NCBI RefSeq assembly: GCF_000143415.4
Contig: NW_003314297.1
Location: forward strand, 515,840-579,839
DNA length: 64,000 nt
Direction of reading: 5' to 3'
Source of the DNA: Selaginella moellendorffii
Taxonomy: Eukaryota; Streptophyta; Lycopodiopsida; Selaginellales; Selaginellaceae
The position numbers and the translations under genes were made by a program. Below, one piece after another: positions 34,446 through 46,882 of the stretch (positions within the stretch are counted from its first letter, which is position 1; each line of letters starts with the position of its first letter). Under the pieces are notes generated by a model. That model saw nothing but the letters and a program-made list of their open reading frames with translations. It was not told the DNA's origin and did not search any database.

Positions 34446-36110
34446 GGTATAAACAACTAAATTTTCCATTCTACTTTAGTCTCTTAGCCACATCTTTAAC
34501 CACTTAAAAGAGTCTTATTCACCATTTTCTTAAATCCTAGACTCACTGGCACCTTAAATGGATTTTATGCCACTCAACCTTGGCTCTTGGTCCAAGTGCT
34601 CCACATGTCTAATCCTATGATACACACTTAAAGGTATTACTGACATATCAACATATTACATTAAAGCTATGTTTATTCACTTTTATCTCATTGATAATCC
34701 AACACCATTAATACCATAGTCCTATATCCTAAATATTAATCCATCCGTTTATAAGTGGTCATCCCATCACCACGCCTTAGCATCTTTAAAATGCTTAAAG
34801 ACATGGGGAACATTATTCCCCCATATCCTTTCTTTGGTCCCCACGAAGTTCCTTTCCGTCCATGATTGTGCTCACCAACACCACCACTAAGTTAAGGCTT
34901 GAAGACTTGACCACTAAGTCCTATTGACATTTGGGACTTCCTTGCCACATGACTGTATCCTTAGTCATTACACAAAAGGATTGTTTTTCTTCCTTTTCAT
35001 AGTCCAAGACTTTAAAGTGACATTTTAAAACATTGTTGCCCAACATGAGCCTCGTAGGTACTCTCCCCATTGTTTGCCTTTAAGTGCCCTAGCCATGTGG
35101 CTAGAGTGAGGTTCTGATGAGCCACACTAAATATCCAAGTAAGTAATGCCACCCACACTTGGATTGGGAATATCAACCATTTGAGCTCTCAGGGGAGCTA
35201 GAGCTAGCTCTTGAATACTTCATTAAGTACCCCATTTGTCCATCCATAGTCATTCTAGCCCTTGATTCCTCAGTGGTTATATTATCACCTATCACATAAC
35301 TATAGCCTTTCTAGGCCACATTGGCCTTTTCTGGCCAAAATGATTCCATTTAGAGTCCAGCCCCCACTCTCTCTACTATACTTTTGAACTTTTGGACCCC
35401 CCCCCCCCTAGGGGGATGATCACTATCACTTTGGGCTTTCATCTCTGGACCTGTATTAATATTCAAACTCAGACTCGAACTTGGTCTTGATCTTGGTCCC
35501 CATCTCGGACTTGACCTTGGTCTTAGTCTTGGCCTTGATCTTGGACCTGGTCTCAGTCTCCATCTCAATATCGATCTCAGTCTTGAACCCAATCTCGGTC
35601 TTGGTCTCAAATCTAGTCTCAATCTCCATCTTGGACTTGACCTAAGTCTCGGTCTTGGCCTCAATCTTGGACTCAGTCTCAACCCCGATCTTGAACCCAG
35701 TCTTAGTCTTTGTCTAGGTCTCAATCTTAGTTTCCATCTTGGACTCGACCTTGATCTCAGTCTCGGCCTTGATCTCGGACCCAGTCTCAATCTCCATCTT
35801 AGACTCGATCTTGAACTCCATTTCAAACTCCCCCTTAGACTCCATCTTGTCCACCTTGGACTTGGTTCGGACACTTCTATATATCATGACACTTGTCATG
35901 TGTCAGTCATTTTTGTGTCCCTTTCTAAAAACTCATTCATCGACCACTTTATACTCATTCTTTAAGCATTTTATTTGGAGTTCCACTCCTACTTTTGACT
36001 TTCCAAATTAGAGTATTTGGTCTAGATGTGTTTGTAAGACTTTCATTTTGCCCACTACAATATGGCATACTTTTGGCTCTACTTTGGGGTTTAGGGATTT
36101 GTTTTTTATA
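34446..36110 (-). mobile_element. Degraded solo LTR of the LARD-like family
   Basis: Collinear with the 1.73-kb LTR at 39826-41553: it starts near ATAAACAACTAAATTTTCC, contains the GGACTC/GGTCCATCT-type tandem region in decayed form (35450-35860), then CACTTGTCATGTGTCAGTC.TTTTTG and GGAGTTCCACTCC, and ends in TTTGGGGTTTAGGGATTT. No internal region or second LTR is attached, so it is a solo LTR left by recombination or a fragment. Its inner border truncates the duplicated lipase 5' end. Confidence 0.75.
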
Positions 36111-36169
36111 GCTAGTTTCTTTGGTAATGAATATATGATTCTGTTTGGGAGTATTATATATTTACACAT

Positions 36170-36810
36170 GTGGAGAATTTGGACAGACCTCACGCTCCAG
36201 AGCATAAACAGAGAAAATCTCGCTCTCCAATCCAAGTTCACACTCCCGACTTCCAAAGAATGCGAGATGTGAGGCCACAGGTACAACCACACGCTCGTAT
36301 AGTGTGCTACGAGATAGCATCGATCATCTGCGACACGAGTGCCCATACTGGTAAAAGCCTCACAATGTCGAAGTTCAAGAGCGAAGAGAAGAATAAGAGG
36401 GTAGCTTTAAAACATGAAATTCCGACTTACCACAAATCTTTACCAGATTTTATAAAGGCTGCTAAGTCTTCTATAAACAGCTCGGCAACTTGGGATTAGT
36501 CTAGTCAAACCGTGGAAACTTCAATCCTACACGTATCCTCCTGCAAGTTTTTGCAAAAACACGAGATTAGCGCCTACACTGTATACTTTGTATACTAGCC
36601 TTCCATGCCAATCTCAACGTCCTGGATGTTGTGTAATTGCTTCCCACGATTCCGGATGCTGATCTCTTGGAACTTTCACTGCTACCTACATTGTTGTGTT
36701 TGGATTCCTGAGTCTCGACTCCACCTTCCCTGTGTTGATACATATCTGCTGTGATAAACATCCGGAAGACTTCTACCACATCTTGCCTGGAGTGCTGCAC
36801 TTTCTCTCTG
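36170..36810 (-). pseudogene. Truncated copy of the lipase gene 5' region
   Basis: The minus strand reads YLVAHYTSVWLYLWPHISHS then LEVGSVNLDWRARFSLFML, nearly the same as exon 1 of the lipase at 1126-1290 in opposite orientation. Similarity continues upstream (36300-36810 against about 730-1125). The match stops in GAGGTCTGTC (36177), where decayed LTR-flanking sequence begins. The lipase core, including GHSLGG, is absent from this copy. Confidence 0.8.
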
Positions 36811-37659
36811 CTGCAAAGTTGCTTGAGTACCTTGCATGAATTAAAGCACCTTTTTGAAAATCAATAAAGTAATATATTTCTTTAAATCAAAAGTTTTTTT
36901 TGTTTGTTCATTTTGGGTCAATTTTGGCAGCCTAACTTTGGCACTTTGGTGCATGGGTTCAATCCATAATCATTGGGGATAGATCACAATTACCTATTTT
37001 TCCAAAAAAAAAAGAATCCACGATGGCAACGAGCGCAATGTCTATGATCTGGCAGCCCCAAGTCCAGAAAGGTGTGTTCACGAAAATAATTTCATTTATC
37101 AGTTTATAATATAGAGTTAATTTTTGCTTAGGGGAGTTAGGCTTCTAACTCTCTCTATCCATCCCTAGGGCAAAAGGTTATATCATTTTTTTGTAAGTCA
37201 AATGGTATTCGAAGTGGATGGTTAATTCTGTTAGAAATTTTTTCTAATTAGTGACAACAAAAAAGTGTTTAAGTGTTAGTGTCTTTTGATGTAAATGAGA
37301 GGTATCTCCCCCACTCATTTAAATAAGTGTATTTCTCATAAAGAGTTTTCAATTTTTTTTGAAATTGTTTCCTTGATGAATATGATAGTTATGTATTCTT
37401 TTTGAGTCTCAGAGAAATAAGAATATCATTAAAATAATTAAAAATAAAAATATTTAAAAAATCTTAAGAAAATATCAGCTATATGCTGAAATATAACAAA
37501 GGTATTGATCAAATAAAAGGCATCATTATATAATCAAAGTGGCTATAAAAGTTAATTTTTCCATTCATCACCTCTTAAATATAAATGATATTATAAACAC
37601 CAATCTTGGTGAAGAAATAAGCCTTGGAGAGTTGTTCTAACATTTTAGATATCATTACA
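36811..37659. other. AT-rich intergenic sequence
   Basis: No coding signal recognised. Confidence 0.4.
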
Positions 37660-37765
37660 AAAGGATAAATAGAATTAGGAATAGTGATTTTGTTTAGGTC
37701 TTGATAGTCAACTATCAAACAAAAAAACCCATCATTCTTGGATATAAAGAAAACAAATGCATTAA
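37660..37765 (-). pseudogene. Gypsy reverse-transcriptase remnant
   Basis: The minus strand reads VFFISKNDGFFCLIVDYQDL then NKITIPNSIYPF. This matches the gypsy RT motif V.KKDGS.R.CVDYR.LN..TI...YP.P. No neighbouring domains remain. Confidence 0.7.
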
Positions 37766-38199
37766 CTAAAGTTTGATAATGTCAAATAAAACATTTAAAG
37801 ATATGCTGAATTCACCATTAATATCTATTAAATTGGAATCAATATAATATATAGATTATAGAAATTCTTTAAATTATATTGTGAGTGCTTGAAATATGGA
37901 AAGGGAATACAAAAAATATGCATATTAATTAGCCCAAAAACCCTAGCTTATATACAAGAGCAAGTGGTCCAATCCGACGGCTACCAAAATCCCACTACAC
38001 TAATATTAGTATATGGCATCGTAGCCGTACACTTGGCCCTTACATCATCCCCTCCTCTCAGAATAATGGAAGACTATCAGGGTTCTCTTGTAGATGGGCC
38101 GGGATCTGGAGGAACGTCAGGAGGAGGCATTAGCGAATCTGTAGGTGGTATTAATTGCTCCTGATCCTTTTGTATGAAGCATTTCAATTGCAACACATG

Positions 38200-39336
38200 C
38201 ACAATCTTTGAAGGATCGGCCAGCTAGACGTCATGCCAAACCTCATAAACTTGTAGTTCAACTTGCCACAACACTTGATATGGTCCTTTCCACTGCACAA
38301 GAAGCCCCTTAGATAAACCATGTACCGTAAGATGGAGAAAATGGACTAACACCAAATCATCTACTTTGTACTCTACAGGTGGATGATGATGGGAGTTGTA
38401 CCGCTGTTGTTATCCCATTTGTACGTGGCCTAAGTGTTCGGTAGACTTCGCTCGGACAAGTGGAAGAATGCTCGTCAAATACTAATCCCATGACTTAGCA
38501 TCAGCAGCTCATAGCAATCGCGAAGGTAAACCCAGCTCTGTTGGTAATATTGGATCATGACCATATAGGAGTGTATATGGTGAAGCATCAACAAAACTCT
38601 GCACCCCTGTGACATATGCATACCAAAAAGACGGCAAATAACCATCCTAATCCGAATGTTGAAAGTTCACATACTTTGCAATCATCCCTTTAAATGTCCA
38701 AATGAGCCGTTCCACCAGACCATTTGATTGTGGATGATAAGCACTCGTGAAAGTGTGGTATATCCCCAATCGAGACGTCAAAACATGAAATGCCTCAGCT
38801 ATAAATGCAGGACCATTATCCGAAAGAATCTGCTCTGGACAAGATTGCTAAAACACCACTCGATTGAAGAGGAAGTATCCAACAGTAATTGCAAAGGCAC
38901 TAGCAAGAGCACCAACTTCCACCCAACAAGTCAAGTAGTCAGAAGCAATAATAACATTGCTAGCAATCGACTGTGGAAAAAGTCCCATAAGATCAAATGC
39001 CACCAACTCAAACGGACGGGAAACTGCAATTGACTCCAACCATCCTTCTGCAGCATGAGGGGGAGTATTACGAGCTTGGCACCAAATGCAGCTATGCACA
39101 TACCGGATAATATCACATCGCATCTCTGGCCAATAGAAAGATCTATGTAGCTTCTTGGTTACACAATGATGTCCCATATGCCCACCTAGAATAGGAGAAT
39201 CATAGTAGGCATGGAGAAACTGTGAAATAAAGACAAAAGGCACCACCAGGCGTAAATGATCATCAGAATCCATCCCCATAAAATAAAGAAGGATTTCTTC
39301 AAGGCAATATTGAGAATATAAATGCCGAAAAGGCAA
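38200..39336 (-). pseudogene. Family A integrase (copy 3)
   Basis: Zinc finger GGHMGHHCVTKKLHRSFYWP then YVHSCIWCQARNTPPHAAEG (39180-39040). Catalytic core: PFELVAFDLMGLFPQ (first D), NVIIASDYLTCWVEVGALAS, then after a stop EQILSDNGPAFIAEAFH (second D, 38820) and HPQSNGLVERLIWTFKGMIA (Glu, 38710). C-terminal region: YKVDDLVLV, LVQWKGPYQVL (38290). It lacks only a few bases of open frame, so decay is moderate. Confidence 0.8.
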
Positions 39337-39450
39337 GTCATCAGCAAATGATGTAAGATTCTCAAACCCATATCGAAACCTTCGAATCCATGGCTCAATC
39401 TTTTGAGCTTCGCAAACCTTATCAAGAGAAGGTAGATCTTGCTTTGTGCC

Positions 39451-39825
39451 TTATGGACATTGAACGTCAAGTACAGCAACCATTGATAGCACAGAATCCT
39501 CATGTAGAAAATCCACAGATGTTGGAATAACAAGCTCGTCAAAAATATGAGAAGAGAGTGGAGATGGAAGGGGAGCTCGAGAAAAGGCATCTGCATTAGC
39601 CTTAGAAGTCCCTGGGCAATGAACAACATCAAAATCAAATATTTGAAGCTTCAAAGCCCCAAGCAATACGACCAATCAGGTTCTTCCGCTTCAATAATGA
39701 AATAACAGCAACATGATCACCTTCAAGTAATGTCCGAGAACCATGTAGATATGTATGAAGTTTCTTGAAACCCTAGACTACTGCTAAACACTCCTTCTCT
39801 GTCGTGGAGTAGTTCATCTCCACTG
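39451..39825 (-). pseudogene. Family A RNase H, second half (copy 3)
   Basis: Continues as VEMNYSTTEKECLAVV (catalytic Glu), GFKKLHTYLHGSRTLLEGD, and LQIFDFDVVHCPGTSKANAD then AFSRAPLP. A stop at the position of GFKK and the missing TDH-type Asp near 39715 indicate decay. Confidence 0.75.
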
Positions 39826-41553
39826 TGTAAGCGACTAAATTTTCCATTCTACTTTAGTCACTTAACCACACCTCCGACCACTTGGAGGAGTCTCAATCAC
39901 AACCTCCATAAGTCCAATTCAGGACTTGGGACTTGCTAACCCTGAGAATGGCATTCATGCCACTCAACATTTACACTTGGTCCAAGTGCTCCACGTGTCC
40001 ATTCCCACGACCGACACTCAAAGGTACCACCGACTTGGCAGCCTGTTACACTAAGGCCATGCCCAATCACCTTTGCCACACTGGTAGTCCAATACCACTT
40101 GCATCACAGTCTTGGCTCTCCAAGACCAGGCAAACCATCCGTGAGTGGTCATCTCAGATCCACTCCTTAGCATCCTTAGGATGCCCACCGACAAGGGGAA
40201 TAGCCTTCCCCAATATCCCTCTGTCAGTCCCCACTAAGTCCCTTTTTGCCCCTGGCCGTGTTTGCCGACACTGCCACTGGATCGAGGCCCACAGGCCCAA
40301 CCATTAAGTCCCACGGTCCTCTGGGACTTCCTCACCACACGACTGTGTCCTTGGTCACTACCCCAGAGGACTGCTCCTCTTCCTTTCCACAATCTGGGCC
40401 TTTGGGACAACATTTCGAAACACCGTGGCCTTACGCGAGCCACCTGGGTACTCTCCCCGCCTTCCGCCTTTAGGTGCTCTAGCCATGGGCTTAGAGCAAG
40501 GTTCCGTTGAGCCACGCCTGGTATCCAAGTAGGTAGTGCCACCCACACTTGGACTGGGAGCATCGGCCAGTCGATCTCCCGGGGGAACTAGAGCCGGCTC
40601 TTGAACACTTCACCAAGCTACCCCACTTGTCGGTCCATGTTCACTCTAGTCTTGGACTTCCCAGTGGGCAGCTCATCACCCAACACTGGGTCCGGCCTTC
40701 CTGGGCCAAACTGGCCTTTCTTGGCCAAACTAGCTCCACTGCAGTCCTCCCCCTACTATACTTTTGGAGCTCACCAAACCCCCTAGGGTCTGGGAGACGA
40801 ACGCTTTGGGCTTTCACCCTCTCAGACTCGAACTCAGACTCGGACTCGGACTCGGACTCGGACTCGGACTTGGACTCGGACTCGGACTCGGGCTCGGTCT
40901 CGGTCTCGGCCTCGGCCTCGGTCTTGGTCTCAGTCCCGATCTCGGTCTCGGTCCCAGTCTTGGTCCTGGTCTCAGTCTCGACTTTGGACTCCATCTCGGG
41001 TCCATCTCGGACTCCATCTTGGGTCCATCTCGGGTCCATCTCGGACTCCATCTCGGGTCCATCTCGAACTCCATCTCGGGTCCATCTCGGGTCCATCTTG
41101 GGTCCATCTCGGACTCCATCTCGGGTCCATCTCGGGTCCATCTTGGGTCCATCTCGGACTCCATCTCGGGTCCATCTCGGACTCCATCTTGGGTCCATCT
41201 TAGACTCCATCTCAGTCCATCTCGGACTCCATCTCGGACTCCATATCGGACTCCACTTCGGGTCCATCTCGGACTCCATCTCGGACTCCACTTCGGGTCC
41301 ATCTCAGACTCCATCTTGGACACTTCCACGTGTCATGTGTTGGTCCTTTTTGGGTCCCTTTTTGGATCCTTGCTTATTGCTCGCTTCGTGCTCGCTCCTT
41401 GAGCACTTTATTGGGAGTTCCACTCCCGTTCTCGACCTTTCAAGTCGGAGCTTTTAGTCCAAACGTGTTACGCTTGTTTGGCTTTCGCTTCGGCCACTAC
41501 CACGTGGTGCCCTTCCGGCTCCACTTTGGGGCCTAGGGATTTTGTGTCTCACA
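39826..41553 (-). repeat. LARD 3' LTR
   Basis: 1,728 bp. It contains a hexamer run of GGACTC-type units (40825-40985) and a minisatellite of alternating CGGACTCCATCT and CGGGTCCATCT units (40986-41310). Both generate long low-complexity open frames on several frames that are not genes. The rest is unique LTR sequence. Confidence 0.9.
40986..41310. repeat. Minisatellite in LARD 3' LTR
   Basis: Tandem mix of CGGACTCCATCT and CGGGTCCATCT (11-12 nt units) in variable order. It is preceded by GGACTC/GGTCTC hexamers from 40825. The same array, with a different unit order, is at 60435-60835. Confidence 0.9.
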
Positions 41554-44500
41554 ACTCCACCACCCATAGACGAAGTTCGATGTCCTCATTGAACGGTAAA
41601 CCCTTTCATAAAGTAACACCCGCATGTGTTACCATTTCCATCCTTGGCACCCAGCCAATATTTGTCTATGGTTTGACACCAAAGGCTCACCATGCCTTGT
41701 CCATCCTCTAAGGAGCATAGCCCCTCCAACTTAGAGGCTCATTTGACCACTTGTGGTGGTTCTCTCTTTTTATTGGTTTAGTTCTCACTAAACTTATTAG
41801 AGACACCTTCTCTAACTCGATCCCACTACTCGTTCTCAAGTGGTCTCACTTTCCAACGCTATAACCCTTGCACTTTGGAACTTTTAATTCTTACTTCTCG
41901 AAGTCAATTTCCTAGGTGTCTCCGACACCTTGCATTGCACATATTGTGCAACTCCACTTCCTCATCCTAGGAAGTTCTCCACTTGAGGGCGCCATCATCC
42001 TCTGTTCGATTTCATGCCACCTTTGGGCACTGAATTCTAGTTATCATATTGTGTGTTAGGGCTGTCCATGGCCCTATCTTTTGGCTACTTTGCCGCTCCC
42101 TCACCGTGAGCTTTTACTTTGCCAAATTGGAGCACTTAGGAATCCATCCTTGGAAGTCCACTTCTTTTCTCACAAGCCGTTAGCATCAAACACATTAGTG
42201 TTCCTTGGCTAACTTTGCCATTTGGATCCCTTCCATTAAATTCCATGGCCCAAACTTGGCCACTAGTCCTTTGCTCCTATCCTTGATTGTTGCACCCAGC
42301 AACATAGGATTGCTACCTCCATTTTTGAGGTATCCTTTCGGTTCCATAGCAAAGACTCTTCTTTGCTAAGTCCGGAGGATGTTCACCCCTAGTACGTCTC
42401 TTTAGCATCTTCTGCTATAGGCTCTATCCATGGCCCAACTTCGTGACCCTCCCATGGGTCTCTTATAGAGACTACTTTCCTTGGACTCACTATGCCATCG
42501 CACGGACATAGTTTATTTCCCTTAGGTGCTCTTCCCACTTGGTCATCATGACCAAGCCACACCACCTTAAATAGTTCAATTTCAACATTTTGAACCAGAA
42601 ACTTCATTCCTTAGCCAACCAAGGACCTTGTCCTTATTTGGCCATACGATCACCTAGTGATCTCACCTTGGCACCTTAACAGAGTTGCCAAGAGGTGCTT
42701 GGTCTTCTAGACCTTTAAATTGTTGACTATAACCCCGGGGGTATCCCCCACACTTGGCGATGCACCTAAGCCAGCCCTTATGGCCAAGGGTTCATAGCAA
42801 CTGAGATTAGGTGTCCCCATCTCACTCACCATGTGCTTGGTGCCACTTGCACCAAAGCGTTCAAGTTAGATATGCCGAGCTTTCACATTAAGCAATCTAA
42901 CCGTGCATTACGACTTCGAGGCATCCCTCGCTTAGCGGTGTGCCCAAACCAGTCTCCACACTGAGAGTCCATGACCACCAAAATATGAGTGTCCTCATAT
43001 TCCAAACCATCACCACGCCCTAGTGATTTGGGACTCGAACCCAAACACTAGAGGGTTGGGACTCGAACCCAACCTTCGTATATGCATCTACGGACGGCAT
43101 CACCCAGGATGCCTGGCGTGACTCCCCACGCTGGTGCACCAACTTATACTCAAAGCACGCTATAGATCACAGTTTAGGAACCTAGTTCCTCCCCACTGCC
43201 AAGTCCTCTCACTTGACAAGCCTGTGATCATGCATGGACTCCTCCATGCTTGGCCCTATGGCCCACCCTTTTTGAAGTTATCACCTTCAACTAGGGTATT
43301 TGTTCCCCTGACTTGACAATCTCGCTTTGGCAAGTCCTCCGACCACTGTAACATGGTTCCTGCACAAGCGTGAAAGCCCTTGATCATCAACTTTCGTTCA
43401 AAGCTCTCTTTTTGAACACTCGGGAACTACTTCTCTAACCTTGATAGCCTTGCCTCATGGCAAGCTTCAAGAACACGCTTCTGCTGCGCCACTCTGATTT
43501 CGCGCGTTCCTTGAACCATTTACGCTTAGCCTTTTTAGGTACTAAACTACCTAGAATCCTCTTTGGGAACCTTGAAGGAACTTTGTCCCTTAGCTTGCTA
43601 AGGCCTCCTTTTTTGCAAGTTTTCCAATTACCATATAGTCTAACATGGACAATTCCATATTTTAGACACTCCATGGCATCACGGTTGCTAGCAGCAACAC
43701 CCTCGAGCCCCCACTTGATTTTCCACTCCCAGCTAGCATAACCAACCTTGGTTATACCCTTCGATTCCTATGGTTTGGTTCTATCCCTTTACTTCTTGCT
43801 TTTGGCTTCACACCTTTCCTTCGGTCATTCTCCTCCAGACCAGAAGGATAACTTTGCACTTTCTATCATGCTTTAGCAAGTATTCTTAGGAATGAATCTA
43901 CCCGATAGCCTAGGGAGTGGTTCCTCAATCCAGGTATGCTCACCCTATAATCCCACACACCGGGATTATGTTGTTGCTTACGGGCCTTTGCATGCCCATT
44001 GCTAGCCTTGCCAAAATTCCATTTTTTGGCTTTATCCAATTCGAGTAGACAGTCTTCTCCTGTCTTCGCCACTTTGGACATTTGGATAGCACCTACTATC
44101 CATCATTCTCTAAGGACTTCGTTCCTTGGGCCTTATCTACTACCCTCGCGACATCAAACACCACCTCCTGGTGTTCTAGAGTGTTTGGGTGTTCCAATGA
44201 TGGCTTCCTTGACAATGAGGATTTCCTTTTATAACATTGACTTACTATATCGCAACATAAGCAACTTATCCCCCGTAAGGGTATATCCACTTCCCTATGC
44301 CATTAAGAAGGCTTGGGTAGCTACTTTCTACCCGTTTAACCAATTATTTTGCACCTCTTGCTTAGTTGCCTTATAGTTATCAAGTTCTACAACTCATTGT
44401 TAGTGCTTCCACACCTCCATCATTATCTAGGTCACCACACTCCAACTGCATGCTTTGTAGCTTAGGCTATGCCATTCCTATTTCTATTGGGATTCTTTTG

Positions 44501-45617
44501 GCAAGGGGTTCTCATGAACCCACCAACATAGCCTCAAGGTATCACACCTTGGCACATTTAGTGTCTCCACACCATCAGTTCCACAAACCTACCTCTATGA
44601 CACTTCTTCTTTGTGTCTAAGTCTTTGCCAAGACCAATACCACTCTTTCTCATGCCAACCATCCGTTAGCATTACACCATAGAGGTCAGACACAACTTTG
44701 TGTCAAAGTTGTTTTCTTTTTGGGAACACCTTTCCCACGACTTTAGCATGACACATTTTGCCATCGATGAGATACCCTCTGTTCTCATCCTTGGATCCTA
44801 TGATCCCCCCCCATCCTTCGTGGGGTACAACACACTTCAGTCCAAATGCTTCCATCAATCCTTTTAGGACCATCCCTTGACTCTACTTGAGTCATCCAAC
44901 AGTTTTGGACTTGGTTAATCCACAAACCTGTAAGGTCTTACTTGTGAGGCACTAGCTCACTGGAATACACTTATTGCATTCCTGTCCTACTCAAAAGGAC
45001 TATTTTCACAAGTGTTACTCTAACACTTGATTTTGTTCTTTGGGGATAACCTTTGCCCCTTAGGACTACTTGTCCATGTGATGAGAATACCAACTCATCT
45101 CTAAATACACCCCCCAACTCCTTGGGTCGTTCCAGCATTTATTAAAAGTAGTCCCGACTACCATTTCAAGGACTTGAGTCCTTTTCCGTATTTGACCTCC
45201 CACAGTCATTACCTTTGGTCTCACATTCATGAGCACCAACCTCAACTATATGAGGATAATCTTGTGACTCCTTTATTGTTTTGGAGTCTACATCTTTCCC
45301 GTGATCCCAACTGTAGTTTTTTATCACAACTACGTTAGCCCGTTTGCTGCGTCAAACGCTCATTTGGATCACATCCTCAGCTCTCTGAGGAGACCTTATA
45401 CAGTTCCCAAGATCCCAAAGTCGTTCCATTATTGGCCCTTTTCTATCCACCACATTGTGCCCAAGTTCACGCATGAACTTGAGTGGAGAGCCATGTCCTC
45501 TCGACATGCTACTCCTCCAGGATAGGCCCATTCCTAGGACCTTCCGATGCCAACATCAATGGTGATATACTTGAGCACCAATAAAAGTTGGACTAAGGAA
45601 CAGCTCCGATACCAAAT
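41554..45617 (-). other. LARD interior, non-coding
   Basis: 4.06 kb with no gag, protease, RT or integrase motif on either strand. Scattered frames of 60-125 codons, for example 43999-44376 (+) and 43674-43435 (-), have no recognised domain. The composition is C/T-rich on the plus strand. Confidence 0.75.
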
Positions 45618-46440
45618 TGTAAGCGACTAAATTTTCCATTCTACTTTAGTCACTTAACCACACCCTCCGACCACTTGGAGGAGTCTCAATCACAACCTCC
45701 ATAAGTCCAATTCAGGACTTGGGACTTGCTAACCCCGAGAATGGCATCCATGCCACTCAACATTTGCACTTGGTCCAAGTGCTCCACGTGTCCGTTCCCA
45801 CGACCGACACTCAAAGGTACCACCGACTTGGCAGCCTGTTACACTAAGACCATGCCCAATCACCTTTGCCACACTGGTAGTCCAATACCACTTGCATCAC
45901 AGTCTTGGCTCTCCAAGACCAGGCAAACCATCCGTGAGTGGTCATCTTAGATCCACTCCTTAGCATCCTTAGGATGCCCACCGACAAGGGGAATAACCTT
46001 CCCCAATATCCCTCTGTCAGTCCCCACTAAGTCCCTTTCTGCCCCTGGCCGTGTTTGCCGACACTGCCACTGGATCGAGGCCCACAGGCCCAACCATTAA
46101 GTCCCACGGTCCTCTGGGACTTCCTCACCACACGACTGTGTCCTTGGTCACTACCCCAGAGGACTGCTCCTCTTCCTTTCCACAGTCTGGGCCTTTGGGA
46201 CAACATTTCGAAACACCGTGGCCTTACGCGAGCCACCTGGGTACTCTCCCCGCCTTCCGCCTTTAGGTGCTCTAGCCATGGGCTTAGAGCGAGGTTCCGT
46301 TGAGCCACGCCTGGTATCCAAGTAGGTAGTGCCACCCACACTTGGACTGGGAGCATCGGCCAGTCGATCTCCCGGGGGAACTAGAGCCGGCTCTTGAACA
46401 CTTCACCAAGCTACCCCGCTTGTCGGTCCGTGTTCACTCT
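45618..46440 (-). repeat. LARD 5' LTR, distal part before the transposon
   Basis: Nearly identical to 39826-40647. It ends in GTTCACTCT, where the 13.6-kb transposon is inserted. The remaining LTR resumes at 60068 with CTCTAGTCTTGGAC. Confidence 0.9.
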
Positions 46441-46464
46441 AAGCTCTATTTCGTTAAAGTGGGA
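46441..46464 (+). repeat. Left terminal inverted repeat
   Basis: 24 bp. The end of the repeat (AAGTGGGA) also pairs with a second inverted word, TATCCCACTT, at 46473-46482, giving a small subterminal hairpin. Confidence 0.9.
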
Positions 46465-46882
46465 ATTGTCATTATCCCACTTGTAAAATAAGGTTTCCAA
46501 ACCTTTATATAGTATATAAATATAACAAAATTCAACTGCATTGAGGCACATGCCATTTTATTTTAAACAAGGAAATGTCTACTCAATCACTTCTCCTCCC
46601 CCTGCCACTGCTTCACCTCTCTCTTCTCCTTGTCATCGTCGTCCAATTTCTTTCCATCCTTTTAATATTGGCTCAGTTGCTCTGAGTCTAGGTGGAGCCC
46701 AAGTCCCCATTCAATCTTTACTTTCCCCTTATTAATAAAACAACTTCGTAGACTTCCAATAATATGCTGTAACACTTCTAGTATAATGCAAATCCTCTCA
46801 AAGAATTGTCTTTTAATATTAATACAATGGCATGGAACCCCATGCCATAATAAGTTACATTTTTAAATAAATACATGCCATC
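46465..46882. other. Left subterminal region of the transposon
   Basis: AT-rich. It holds the subterminal hairpin partner, a half-palindrome at 46543 and a full one at 46827, just after the stop of the fusion gene. No gene seen. Confidence 0.6.

Noticed and set aside
40234-40563. 109-codon minus-strand frame, repeated at 46027-46356
   Set aside because: It occurs in both LARD LTRs and has no recognised domain; its duplication reflects LTR identity, not coding conservation.
40549-41457. Long open frames rich in DSDSDS, LGLGLG or PRWSPRWT on several frames (also at 60050-60975 and 35350-35874)
   Set aside because: They are translations of the GGACTC hexamer and minisatellite arrays; all frames of both strands are open because unit length is near a multiple of three. 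No protein family.
44366-44620. Frames in the LARD interior as gag or pol remnants
   Set aside because: No zinc knuckle, DTG, YxDD, or D-D-E pattern on either strand.
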